A stretch of 19,168 bases of DNA from Pelagibius sp050290145. GTDB taxonomy: Bacteria; Pseudomonadota; Alphaproteobacteria; Kiloniellales; Kiloniellaceae. Positions within the stretch are counted from its first letter, which is position 1. The number at the start of each line of letters is the position of its first letter. The stretch spans positions 1 through 19,168 of the forward strand of contig JBNKHC010000256.1 of the NCBI GenBank assembly GCA_050290145.1, given 5' to 3'. Positions 1 through 6,882 of this stretch are shown here, piece after piece. Below the pieces are notes generated by a model. That model had not been told where the DNA came from. It saw nothing but the letters and a program-made list of their open reading frames with translations, and did no database searches. A program made the position numbers and the translations under genes.

Positions 1-67
1 TGATTAGATCCGGCAACCAGACCGTCGTTCTAGACGGCTACGAACAGTCAAACGGGGAGGCTAGAAT

Positions 68-793
68 ATGGCGCGCGTGGCTCTGGTGACAGGGGGAACC
101 CGAGGGATCGGCGAGGCGATTTCCAGGGGACTGAAAGACGCAGGCTTCACGGTCGCCGCCACTTACGGCGGCAACGACGAGGCGGCGAACAAGTTCAAGG
201 AAGAGACCGGCATCCACGTCTTCAAGTGGGACGTCGGCGATTTCGACGCCTGCAAGGACGGCATCGCCAGGGTCGAGAGCGACCTCGGGCCGGTCGACGT
301 GCTGGTCAACAACGCCGGCATCACCCGTGACGGCACACTGCACCGCATGAGCCCGGAGAACTGGCGCGCGGTCATCTCCACCAATCTCGACTCCCTGTTC
401 AACATGACGCGCAACGTCATCGAGGGCATGCGCGAGCGCGGTTACGGCCGCATCATCTCGATCTCCTCGATCAACGGCCAGAAGGGCCAGTTCGGCCAGG
501 CCAACTATTCCGCCGCCAAGGCCGGCGTCTTCGGCTTCACCAAGGCGGTGGCCCAGGAAAGCGCCGCCAAGGGCATCACCGTCAACGCCATCGCCCCGGG
601 CTACATCGGCACCGAAATGGTCCGCGCCGTGCCCGAAGAGGTGTTGAACAGCAAGATCCTGCCCCTCATCCCGGTCGGCCGCCTGGGCGAGCCGGAGGAG
701 ATCGCGCGCTGCGTGGTCTTCCTGGCCGGCGAGGACGCGGGCTTCATCACCGGCGCCACGCTGTCCGCCAACGGCGGCCAGTACATGTCCTGA
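68..793 (+). CDS. phaB: Acetoacetyl-CoA reductase (PhaB, SDR family)
   Basis: NADPH-dependent reduction of acetoacetyl-CoA to (R)-3-hydroxybutyryl-CoA, the second step of polyhydroxybutyrate synthesis in the cytoplasm. The 241-residue product is a full-length classical short-chain dehydrogenase: the nucleotide-binding motif TGGTRGIG is at residues 8-15, NNAG at 81-84, and the catalytic Ser134, Tyr147 and Lys151 have the usual spacing. The stretch around NGQKGQFGQANYSAAK, the short N-terminus and the absence of insertions favour PhaB over the fatty-acid enzyme FabG, although FabG remains the main alternative. The ATG at 68 is preceded by a strong ribosome site, GGGGAGG at 55-61. In many alphaproteobacteria phaA (thiolase) lies just upstream; here that position is outside the window. 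Confidence 0.9.
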   Translation: MARVALVTGGTRGIGEAISRGLKDAGFTVAATYGGNDEAANKFKEETGIHVFKWDVGDFDACKDGIARVESDLGPVDVLVNNAGITRDGTLHRMSPENWRAVISTNLDSLFNMTRNVIEGMRERGYGRIISISSINGQKGQFGQANYSAAKAGVFGFTKAVAQESAAKGITVNAIAPGYIGTEMVRAVPEEVLNSKILPLIPVGRLGEPEEIARCVVFLAGEDAGFITGATLSANGGQYMS

Positions 794-1045
794 GGACCGG
801 CCCCGGGAAAGCGTATGAGCGGCGGTGGGGCGATCGCCTCGTCCGCCGCTCGCTTCCCTGGAGGCGCTGCCCGAGAGCGCTCGGATCGCCGACGGCCCGG
901 CCATCCGCTTCGGCTTCGGCTGGCTGAAGCTCCGCTTGCCCACCCGCATGACGCTCCTCCGCCTGGCCGCTCCCTGATGCGCCACTGCCGTGCCGGCGCT
1001 ATAACGGGACAAGCAGCCTGAGAACACGAAGAGGGAGTATGCCCC
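794..1045. other. Intergenic stretch between phaB and the CMD gene
   Basis: A 252-bp gap without a recognised gene. One short frame, GTG at 825 to TGA ending at 974, reads about 49 codons with plausible composition (ending RMTLLRLAAP), and an overlapping ATG frame at 815-1021 reads 68 codons rich in Arg and Pro. Neither has a clear ribosome site or a family I recognise, so neither is called. The last 15 bases carry the ribosome site GAGGGAG (1031-1037) for the next gene. Confidence 0.4.
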
Positions 1046-1477
1046 ATGCCCCTGGGCCGGCTCATCGAATACGAGGACGCGAGCGACGAGGTGCGCGCCG
1101 TCTACGACGACATCATGGCGACCCGCAAGAGCGATTGGGTGAACAACTTCTGGAAGGCGCTGGCCCAGGACCCGCAGACCCTGAAGCGCACCTGGGAGAG
1201 CGTGAAGCAGGTCATGGCGCCGGGCGCCCTCGACCCGCTGACCAAGGAGATGCTCTACATCGCCGTCAGCGTCACCAACAACTGCGAGTACTGCATCACC
1301 TCCCACACCGCCGGCGCGATCCAGAAGGGCATGACCGACGCCATGCTGCAGGAACTGCTGGCCGTGGTCGGCATGGCCAACGAGACCAACAGCCTGGTCA
1401 ACGGCTACCGCGTGCCGGTCGACGAACGCCTGCGCGCCCTGGCCTACGGTGAGGCGGCCCACGGCGAAGCGGACTAG
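1046..1477 (+). CDS. Carboxymuconolactone decarboxylase/AhpD-fold protein
   Basis: A 143-residue all-helical protein of the carboxymuconolactone decarboxylase-like (AhpD-fold) family. The diagnostic redox motif CxxC is present as CEYC at residues 80-83, followed by the conserved His87 (motif CEYCITSH). Proteins of this subgroup act as peroxidase-linked thiol reductases or alkylhydroperoxidase-like enzymes; the aromatic decarboxylase function is not expected, because those members lack the CxxC pair. The ATG at 1046 is chosen because GAGGGAG at 1031-1037 sits 8 bases before it; an ATG at 1039 is in another frame. The stop codon is 7 bases before the start of the Nudix gene, so the two are probably cotranscribed. 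The exact substrate cannot be read from the sequence. Confidence 0.85.
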   Translation: MPLGRLIEYEDASDEVRAVYDDIMATRKSDWVNNFWKALAQDPQTLKRTWESVKQVMAPGALDPLTKEMLYIAVSVTNNCEYCITSHTAGAIQKGMTDAMLQELLAVVGMANETNSLVNGYRVPVDERLRALAYGEAAHGEAD

Positions 1478-1484
1478 GACTCAC

Positions 1485-1928
1485 GTGAACGACTACCCCA
1501 ACCGCCCGCTCATCGGCGTCGGCGTCGTGGTCTTCAATGACGACCGCGTGCTGCTGATCCGCCGCGGCAAGCCGCCGCGCGAGGGCCAGTGGTCGCTGCC
1601 CGGCGGCCGCCAGCGCCTGGGCGAGCGGGTCGAGGAGACGGCGCGCCGCGAGGTGGCCGAGGAGGCGGGCATCGAGGTCGAGGTCGGGCCCCTGGTCGAC
1701 GTGGTGGACTCCATCACCCGCGACGATCAGGGCGCGGTGCAGTACCACTACACCCTGGTCGACCTGCTGGCCGAATGGCGGTCGGGGGAGGCCGTGGCCG
1801 GCCACGACGCCGCCGAGGTCGCCTGGGCCGACCCGGCGGAGCTGGCGCCTTACGATCTGTGGAAGGAGACCCGGCGCATCATCGCGCTGGCGATGGAGAA
1901 ACGGCTTACCTCCCAAACATTCCGGTAG
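1485..1928 (+). CDS. Nudix hydrolase, ADP-ribose pyrophosphatase-like
   Basis: A 147-residue cytoplasmic Nudix hydrolase that cleaves a nucleoside diphosphate linked to another group in a Mg-dependent reaction. The Nudix box GX5EX7REUXEEXGU is matched at every position at residues 41-63 (Gly41, Glu47, REV at 55-57, EE at 59-60, Gly62, Ile63), preceded by WSLPG. The rest resembles the ADP-ribose pyrophosphatase/MutT-like group, but the substrate cannot be fixed. I take the GTG at 1485 as start: it lies 7 bases after the preceding stop with AGGA at 1476-1479 before it, and the fold begins soon after. A longer reading from a GTG at 1449 would overlap the upstream gene and adds an Arg-rich extension not expected in the family. 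Confidence 0.87.
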   Translation: MNDYPNRPLIGVGVVVFNDDRVLLIRRGKPPREGQWSLPGGRQRLGERVEETARREVAEEAGIEVEVGPLVDVVDSITRDDQGAVQYHYTLVDLLAEWRSGEAVAGHDAAEVAWADPAELAPYDLWKETRRIIALAMEKRLTSQTFR

Positions 1929-1956
1929 TCGCACCGTCCGCGCGTCACATGTCTCT

Positions 1957-2069
1957 GTCGTCCCGGGGCTTGACCCCGGGACCCATTGGCGTCGGCGCGC
2001 GGTGATTCTTTCGGAAAAGCTGATAAAGCGTCAGGGGCAATGGGTCCCGGCAACACGTGCCGGGACGAC
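1957..2069. repeat. Palindromic intergenic repeat element
   Basis: An inverted repeat fills most of the gap between the Nudix and transporter genes. The left arm (about 1957-1987) begins GTCGTCCCGG and ends GACCCATT; the right arm (about 2039-2069) begins AATGGGTCCCGG and ends CCGGGACGAC, so the outer parts are reverse complements around a spacer of about 50 bases. Each arm also folds by itself: CCCGGGG/CCCCGGG in the left arm and CCCGGCA/TGCCGGG in the right. This is the structure of dispersed alphaproteobacterial intergenic palindromes. As RNA it would fold strongly and could end or stabilise the upstream transcript. Confidence 0.8.
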
Positions 2070-2147
2070 AGCGGTGTTTCCAAGCGATACCGGGTCGAAA
2101 CAAAGGCTCACTTGCCTGGACGATTGCCACCCGCTATTTCCCTCGCC

Positions 2148-3053
2148 ATGACTTCTATCGCAAGCGACAGCGGCACCCGCCGCGTGCGGGCCACCCTCAT
2201 CGGCGGAATCGCCGTGCTGCTGTGGGCGCTGCTGGCGCTCTTCACCACCGGGGCGGCGGGCATTCCGCCCTTCCAGCTGCTGGCCATGACCTTCGCCGTG
2301 GCCTTCATCGTCGGCCTCGCCGTGCTGGCGGCGCGGGGCCGGCGCGCCTTCGCCGCCTGGCGCCAGCGGCCGGCGGTCTGGGCGCTGGGCGTCGGCGGCC
2401 TCTTCGGCTACCACTTCTTCTACTTCGTCGCCCTCGGCAACGCGCCGGCGGTGGACGCCAGCCTCATCGCCTATCTCTGGCCGCTGCTCATCGTGGTCTT
2501 CTCGGCGCTGCTGCCGGGTGAGCGGCTGCGCTGGTTCCATCTGGCGGGCGCCGCCATGGGCCTCTTCGGGGCCGGGCTGCTGGTCACCAAGGGCGGCTCG
2601 CTGGCCTTCGATGCGCGCTACTCGCTCGGCTACCTGGCAGCGGCGGCCTGCGCGCTCACCTGGTCCAGCTACTCCGTCACCAACCGCCGCTTCGGCGCGG
2701 TGCCGACCGAGGTGGTGGGCGGCTTCTGCGGCGCGGTGGCGCTGCTCGGCCTCCTCTGCCACCTGGCGCTGGAGACCACGGTGACGCCCCAGGGCCTGCA
2801 GTGGCTGGCGATCTTAGGGTTGGGCCTGGGGCCGGTGGGCGCCGCCTTCTTCGTCTGGGACTACGGCACCAAGCACGGCAACATCCAGGTGCTGGGCGCG
2901 CTCGCCTACGCCGCGCCGCTGCTCTCCACCCTCATCCTCATCGCCTTCGGCCAGGCCGAGGCGACCTGGCAGGTGGGCCTCGCCTGCCTGCTGATCGTCG
3001 CCGGCGCGCTGCTGGCCTCCAAGGAAATGCTGCGGCGCCGGCGCGCGAGCTAG
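2148..3053 (+). CDS. EamA/DMT-family transporter, YddG-like exporter
   Basis: A 301-residue inner-membrane protein with about ten hydrophobic segments in two tandem EamA repeats, the architecture of the drug/metabolite transporter superfamily. The segment FVALGNAPAVDASLIAYLWP, followed by LLIVV, and the second-half segment with LGPVGAAFFVWDYG resemble the YddG-like aromatic amino acid or metabolite exporters; the substrate is not certain. I start at the ATG at 2148 (MTSIASDS). The frame is open further upstream, but that part lies in the palindromic repeat and reads as unrelated polar residues. There is no good ribosome site before 2148, so translation may be weak or the start slightly different. 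The last 4 bases overlap the convergent cupin gene. Confidence 0.85.
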   Translation: MTSIASDSGTRRVRATLIGGIAVLLWALLALFTTGAAGIPPFQLLAMTFAVAFIVGLAVLAARGRRAFAAWRQRPAVWALGVGGLFGYHFFYFVALGNAPAVDASLIAYLWPLLIVVFSALLPGERLRWFHLAGAAMGLFGAGLLVTKGGSLAFDARYSLGYLAAAACALTWSSYSVTNRRFGAVPTEVVGGFCGAVALLGLLCHLALETTVTPQGLQWLAILGLGLGPVGAAFFVWDYGTKHGNIQVLGALAYAAPLLSTLILIAFGQAEATWQVGLACLLIVAGALLASKEMLRRRRAS

Positions 3054-3520
3054 CGCTTACCCCTCAGAGACATCGGCTGCCAGTCGGGCGGCGCCATCTC
3101 GAAGCCCTCGAAGCGGAAGGCCGGGGCCACGGTGCAGCCGCAGAGAGTCCAGGCGCCCAGGCTGCGCGCGCTCTGCCAGGCATGGGCCGGCACCACCACC
3201 TGGGGGCGCTGGCGGGCGGTCACCTCCGGGCCCAGGCGGTGGGTGGCCGCCTCGCGCCCGTCCGCGGAGATCGTCAGTTCCAAGGGGGCGCCGGCATACC
3301 AGTGCCAGACCTCCGCCGCGTCGACCCGGTGCCAGTGCGAGACCTCGCCGGCCTGCAGCAGGTAGTAGATGGCCGTCGAGGCGCCGCGCGCCGCCTCTTC
3401 CTCTCCCAGGGACAGCGGGTCGCGGAAGGTCTCGCGGAAGTGGCCGCCTTCCGGGTGCGGCTGCAGGGCGAGCTCGCGGATGATGTCGGCGGCGGAGAGG
3501 GCGTCCGTGGCGTCCGGCAT
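3050..3520 (-). CDS. Cupin family protein (DUF985/Cupin_5)
   Basis: A 156-residue single-domain cupin of the DUF985 group. The conserved landmarks are PHPEGGHF at residues 21-28, then SHWHRVDAAEVWHWY at 61-75, which carries the His and Glu residues (His62, His64, Glu70, His73) of the likely metal or ligand site, then GAPLELTI and a late VPAHAWQSA segment. Length matches the family. Its biochemical activity is not established; sugar-related functions are only suggested by fold. The ATG at 3520 has AAGGAT about nine bases before it. The gene is transcribed divergently from the methyltransferase-like gene, an arrangement often seen in alphaproteobacteria with gloB nearby; no gloB is visible here. 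Confidence 0.87.
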   Translation of the reverse strand: MPDATDALSAADIIRELALQPHPEGGHFRETFRDPLSLGEEEAARGASTAIYYLLQAGEVSHWHRVDAAEVWHWYAGAPLELTISADGREAATHRLGPEVTARQRPQVVVPAHAWQSARSLGAWTLCGCTVAPAFRFEGFEMAPPDWQPMSLRGKR

Positions 3521-3537
3521 GGGGCGGATCCTTGCTT

Positions 3538-3554
3538 GTTAACCCACGGTTAAC
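3538..3554. promoter_or_regulatory. Candidate operator palindrome GTTAACC-CAC-GGTTAAC
   Basis: A perfect 7-bp inverted repeat with a 3-bp centre lies in the 89-bp gap between the divergent cupin and methyltransferase-like genes, just upstream of the cupin ribosome site. Its A+T content stands out from the surroundings, and size and symmetry fit a dimeric regulator site. No regulator gene adjoins it, so the assignment is inferred from symmetry alone. Confidence 0.35.
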
Positions 3555-3598
3555 CATAGCAGATCAGCCATTCCCGCAATCAAAGGCCCTGTGCTAAG

Positions 3599-3607
3599 TT
3601 ATCCACA
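3599..3607 (+). promoter_or_regulatory. DnaA-box consensus TTATCCACA
   Basis: An exact match to the DnaA 9-mer box two bases before the methyltransferase-like start codon. It overlaps a small palindrome, CCACAT-C-ATGTGG (3603-3615), that includes the ATG. A lone box can occur by chance, but its position at the start of a gene in a GC-rich genome makes cell-cycle regulation by DnaA conceivable. Confidence 0.3.
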
Positions 3608-3609
3608 TC

Positions 3610-4365
3610 ATGTGGCATGACGTTGTCGATCTGCGGGAGTTCTACGAGACCCGGCGCGGCCAGGTGGCGCGCCATATGGTGCGCCGCGCGGTGCGCTCGG
3701 TGTGGCCGGACGTGACCGGTCAGAGCGTGCTCGGCCTGGGTTTCGCCACGCCCTACCTGCGCCAGTTCAGGAGCGAGGCCGAACGGGTCCTGGCCTTCAT
3801 GCCGGCCTCGCAAGGGGTCATGCACTGGCCGCCGGAAGGCCCGGGGCTGGTCAGCCTGGTGGAGGAGACCGAGCTGCCGCTGCCCGACTACTCGGTCGAC
3901 CGGGTGCTGCTGGTGCACGGCCTGGAGAATACCGAATCCCTGCGCGGCCTGCTGCGTGAGATCTGGCGCGTTCTGACCGGCGACGGCCGACTGCTGGTGG
4001 TGGTGCCGAACCGCCGCGGCATCTGGGCGCGCTCCGACCGCACGCCGCTGGGCTGGGGCCATCCCTACAGCGCCGCCCAGCTGTCCCGCGTGCTGCGCGA
4101 CAACATGTTCATCCCGGCGCGCACCGAGCGGGCGCTCTACGTGCCGCCGATCGCCAACTTCACCTTCCTGCGCTCCGCTCCGGCCTGGGAGCGCATGGGC
4201 GCGCGCTTCTTCCCCACCTTCGCCGGCGTGGTGATGATCGAGTCCGGCAAGCAGCTCTATGCCGGCACCATGACCCCCGCCAAGCAGCGCAAGTTCCGCC
4301 GCCCCGTGGTGGTCTCCTTCCCGCAGACCGCGGGGCGGATGCACCGCGAAAAGTCACCGAACTGA
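3610..4365 (+). CDS. Class I SAM-dependent methyltransferase-like protein
   Basis: A 251-residue protein of an alphaproteobacterial methyltransferase-like family. The Rossmann motif I region is VLGLGFATPYL at residues 40-50, where the usual acidic D/E-x-G pattern is altered, as I recall for this family. Later landmarks are ELPLPDYSVDRVLLVHGLE (about 88-106), the REIWRVL helix and VVVPNRRG (130-137), followed by a conserved C-terminal part with FAGVVMIESGKQLYAG. Substrate and activity are unknown. The ATG at 3610 gives the family-typical N-terminus (DVVDLREFYE) but has no ribosome site. The last 165 bases are also present as a decayed second copy at 4873-5041. Confidence 0.75.
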   Translation: MWHDVVDLREFYETRRGQVARHMVRRAVRSVWPDVTGQSVLGLGFATPYLRQFRSEAERVLAFMPASQGVMHWPPEGPGLVSLVEETELPLPDYSVDRVLLVHGLENTESLRGLLREIWRVLTGDGRLLVVVPNRRGIWARSDRTPLGWGHPYSAAQLSRVLRDNMFIPARTERALYVPPIANFTFLRSAPAWERMGARFFPTFAGVVMIESGKQLYAGTMTPAKQRKFRRPVVVSFPQTAGRMHREKSPN

Positions 4366-4507
4366 ATCAGCGGGACAACTGAACCATACTTTCCGGCCCC
4401 GCGATGCGCTGCGATGTCCGGAAAAATCCACACAGCGACTCGGATCAGTTTTCAAAAGCGGGATCGACCGGTTACGAGCGCACACAGCATCGTGCACCAG
4501 CATAACT
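4366..4507. other. Noncoding stretch of atypical composition
   Basis: The 142 bases after the methyltransferase-like gene are lower in G+C than their neighbours and contain no convincing gene, promoter or terminator. AAAAGCGGGA at 4454-4463 recurs at 4863-4872, just before the duplicated methyltransferase fragment, so the two copies bracket the YciI-like gene. The 10-base match alone could be chance. Confidence 0.35.
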
Positions 4508-4804
4508 TCAACCGAATAGATGCGGCTGATGCTTGCTCGCCTTGAATTCCGTGATTTTGTACTTGGCCACCCCGTTCTTGTGGAAGGGGTCTTCCGCCAA
4601 ATGATCTTCCAACTGCGACTTGGTAGGGGACATCGCGATGATCACCCCGCCGGTACGAGGAACCTTTGCTCCAGATGCCAGAAACAGGCCAGATGCATAG
4701 CTTTTGTCGAGGAAGTCGATGTGCGCGGGTACATATTGATCGACTTCGCTTAATGGGACGACATAGGTGAGATCCACCACATAAAGTGATCTGGCTTCAG
4801 ACAT
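4508..4804 (-). CDS. YciI-like domain protein
   Basis: A small protein of 98 residues with the ferredoxin-like layout of the YciI family: an initial beta strand YVVDLTYVVPL, a helix with VDQYVPAHIDFLDKSYASG, then LFLASGAKVPRTGGVIIAM, a second helix beginning SQLEDHLAEDPF, and a closing strand KYKITEFKA. The conserved His28 (PAHIDFL) and Asp57-type region (AEDPF) are those expected in the family. Function is not known beyond a dimeric alpha/beta fold. The ATG at 4804 has AGGAT roughly eight bases before it. Codon use is visibly less GC-biased than in the neighbouring genes, and the gene sits between the methyltransferase gene and its partial copy, both of which suggest acquisition by transfer. 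Confidence 0.8.
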   Translation of the reverse strand: MSEARSLYVVDLTYVVPLSEVDQYVPAHIDFLDKSYASGLFLASGAKVPRTGGVIIAMSPTKSQLEDHLAEDPFHKNGVAKYKITEFKASKHQPHLFG

Positions 4805-4872
4805 TTCTGTATCCTGTTTTGGCGTAAACTACTGCGCAGCACGTTTCATCGTCGAGGCTTGAAAAAGCGGGA

Positions 4873-5041
4873 GAGCTCTTCTTCGCCACCTTGACCGGCG
4901 TGGTGACGATCGAGTTGGGCAAACAGCTCTACGCCGACACCCTGAAGTCGGTCAAGCAGCGCAGGTTCTGCCGCCCCGTGATCGTCTCCTTCCCGCAGGT
5001 CGCCGGTCGGATGCAGCCGCGACCTGTCCGACGAGTCCTGA
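4873..5041 (+). pseudogene. Decayed partial copy of the methyltransferase-like gene (3' end)
   Basis: Bases 4873-5012 align without gaps to 4201-4340 of the methyltransferase-like gene; by hand count about 115 of 140 positions agree (roughly 82 percent). The reading frame is kept through FFATLTGVVTIELGKQLYAD and FCRPVIVSFPQVAGRM. After that, net insertion of 4 bases shifts the frame, so that the ancestral TGA (4363-4365 in the parent) corresponds to the out-of-frame TGA at 5039-5041. The first 200 or so codons are absent, with no start codon or ribosome site. Most differences fall at third positions, so the copy probably came from a homologous gene that diverged under selection, not from a recent local duplication. 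Confidence 0.85.
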
Positions 5042-5076
5042 TTCTCAACCTGCCTGACCTGCTTTGGCGGAGCGGC

Positions 5077-6882
5077 CTACTGCCGTTGCGGCGCCAGGCG
5101 CTGCGGCTGCGGCGTGCGCTGCGGCGTCGTGCGCTTGGGGGCGCCGCCGCAGTCCAGCTTCACGTCCACGCGGATCGCGAAGGTGTTGTCCTCGTCGCTC
5201 TCGTCGACCTGGCGGTCGGCGTCCATGACCACGCGGACGACGCTGAGGCCGCTGGGCAGCTCCAGCGCGAAGGTCCGCCAGCCGTCGGTCTGCTTGGGCG
5301 CCAGGTTGTGGACCGATTGGTCGACCGTGGCCGAGCCGCGGTAGACCTTGTTCTTGAAGGGGCCGCTCTGGACGTCGCCCTTGTTGAAGGGGCGGTAGCC
5401 GGCCTGGGCGAAGCGGCAGAGGTTGCGGCGCGGCCCGACGCCGGTGGCGGCGGCGAGCTGCGGCTTGTCGATCACCACGGTCGAGCCCCAGGGGTTGGGG
5501 CCGCCGGCCAGAATGAAGCCGAGGGTCGTCGCCATGATATCCGCCTTGAGGCCGCTGGTGAGGCCGGCGCGCGGCAGCGCCGGGACCGGCGCCTGCTGGC
5601 GCGGCGCCGCCGGATCGCGGGTCGTGGCCAGCCCACCGGGCTGAATCGCGGCGGTGCCCGGCTGGGTTTGGGGCTGTGGCGGCTGGGGCTGCATCTGCAG
5701 CGCCTCGGGCGTGGCGATACCGGCAGATTCGGGTTTGCAGGTGATGCGGTAACCGGCGTAGTCCGAGACGATGCCGGTTGCCGGGTCCATGACTTCGACG
5801 CGGAAGGACTCGCTGTGGATGTTGCCGGCCAGGGGGTTCACCTGCACCTGTCCCATCCCGCTACTTGATGGGGAACTCGGGAATAGCGGGTCCTCCGGCT
5901 GAGTCTGGACTGCGAGACCGCCACCGGGCTGCTGATTGACGATGCCGCCGCCGCCGCTTGGGTTCCCGGCAGGACTTCCGCCCTGTGCCAGAGGAACCTG
6001 GATGTGCTCTTCGTGGAGCGCTTTGAAGACGCCGTTGGTCTGGCCGGTGATATTCACCGAGCGCAGCTGCGAGGCCTTGCCGCTTGCTGAGACGAAGCGG
6101 AACTTGAGATTGCCGGCGTTGGTGGATGTGAACTCGGCGACCAGAGGCACCGTGACCGGGCAGTCGGCCACGAGGTTCCGGTAGGCTGGCGAGATGGCGA
6201 GCTTGGCGCCGGTCACCTGGAAGTTTGACTGAAACGCCCCGGCCATCGGCATAGCGCTGCCTGTCCACTTCTTGCAGACGATCTGGATATCAGGGGGCGA
6301 CCCTGCCGCCGCCTCCTCAAAACCGGGGTTGACGATCCCGCTGTAGTCGACATCGAGCTGTGGATTCACCCAGAGTCCGATGTTCCGGTCTTCGTCGAAA
6401 ATCTCTTGATCGGACAAGCCCTGCTGGCGCAGAGAGTCGGCGAGGTTGTTGCATTGAGCGACGATATAGCTGTTGTAGGCGGCGGAAGGGATCAGCAACT
6501 GCTCGACTTCGTCGACGCTGTGCGGCCGCTGGAACACCGGGTAGCTCTCGTTGGCGCCGTGCTCCGGAAATTCGAGGCCCAGGGCGCCGGCGGCCTTCAG
6601 TTCAAGCCAGACCTCCCAGCTCTTCACATGGCCGGACCAGCCGGAATCGATTTCTATATGGACGTTGGCCACGATGTTCTTGTTCGGCGGCGTCGTGGTG
6701 TAGGCGGCACCATTGCTGGCGACTTCGATTTCCGACGGAACGACGCTCTGCAGCGTCGCTTCCTCGTCGCTCTTGGCCAGCGCCGGCTCGAATGATCCAG
6801 CGGCGAGCAGCAAGAACGCGGCTGCGGCGAGCGCTGAGCGCCGGCTGCGTGGGAGGCGACAAGCTTTTCGGGAAACGTCCAT
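5077..6882 (-). CDS. Exported protein of unknown function with CARDB-like C-terminal domain
   Basis: A 601-residue protein I do not recognise as a named family. Residues 1-36 form a signal peptide: basic start, hydrophobic AAAAFLLLAAG, cleavage likely after EPALA. The mature part has a mixed N-terminal region (about 37-225), a beta-rich domain around ADCPVTVPLVAEFTSTNAGN (about 235-300) resembling an Ig-like module of proteobacterial exported proteins, a Gly/Ser/Pro-rich linker, a short beta segment, a Pro/Gln-rich linker (about 395-430), and a C-terminal beta domain ending with VVRVVMDADRQVDESDEDNT, the pattern of CARDB adhesion-like modules. The tail is Pro/Gln/Arg-rich. Six mature cysteines suggest periplasmic disulfides. 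AGGAGG lies about eight bases before the ATG at 6882. It sits between partial copies of flanking genes, suggesting acquisition. Confidence 0.8.
   Translation of the reverse strand: MDVSRKACRLPRSRRSALAAAAFLLLAAGSFEPALAKSDEEATLQSVVPSEIEVASNGAAYTTTPPNKNIVANVHIEIDSGWSGHVKSWEVWLELKAAGALGLEFPEHGANESYPVFQRPHSVDEVEQLLIPSAAYNSYIVAQCNNLADSLRQQGLSDQEIFDEDRNIGLWVNPQLDVDYSGIVNPGFEEAAAGSPPDIQIVCKKWTGSAMPMAGAFQSNFQVTGAKLAISPAYRNLVADCPVTVPLVAEFTSTNAGNLKFRFVSASGKASQLRSVNITGQTNGVFKALHEEHIQVPLAQGGSPAGNPSGGGGIVNQQPGGGLAVQTQPEDPLFPSSPSSSGMGQVQVNPLAGNIHSESFRVEVMDPATGIVSDYAGYRITCKPESAGIATPEALQMQPQPPQPQTQPGTAAIQPGGLATTRDPAAPRQQAPVPALPRAGLTSGLKADIMATTLGFILAGGPNPWGSTVVIDKPQLAAATGVGPRRNLCRFAQAGYRPFNKGDVQSGPFKNKVYRGSATVDQSVHNLAPKQTDGWRTFALELPSGLSVVRVVMDADRQVDESDEDNTFAIRVDVKLDCGGAPKRTTPQRTPQPQRLAPQRQ

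Noticed and set aside
1..67. Small inverted repeat CCGTC/GACGG upstream of phaB as an operator.
   Set aside because: Only 5 bp arms in GC-rich sequence; too weak to support.
825..974. Short frame between phaB and the CMD gene as a small protein.
   Set aside because: No ribosome site and no recognisable homology; GTG start only. Left as an intergenic note.
38..1462. A 474-codon open frame on the minus strand opposite phaB and the CMD gene.
   Set aside because: It is the complement of two well-supported genes with intact family motifs. Composition (His, Gly, Asp, Val) is that of an antisense shadow in GC-rich DNA.
4891..5868. A 325-codon plus-strand frame that begins in the methyltransferase fragment.
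   Set aside because: Only the first 45 or so codons are methyltransferase-like; the remainder is antisense to the exported-protein gene.
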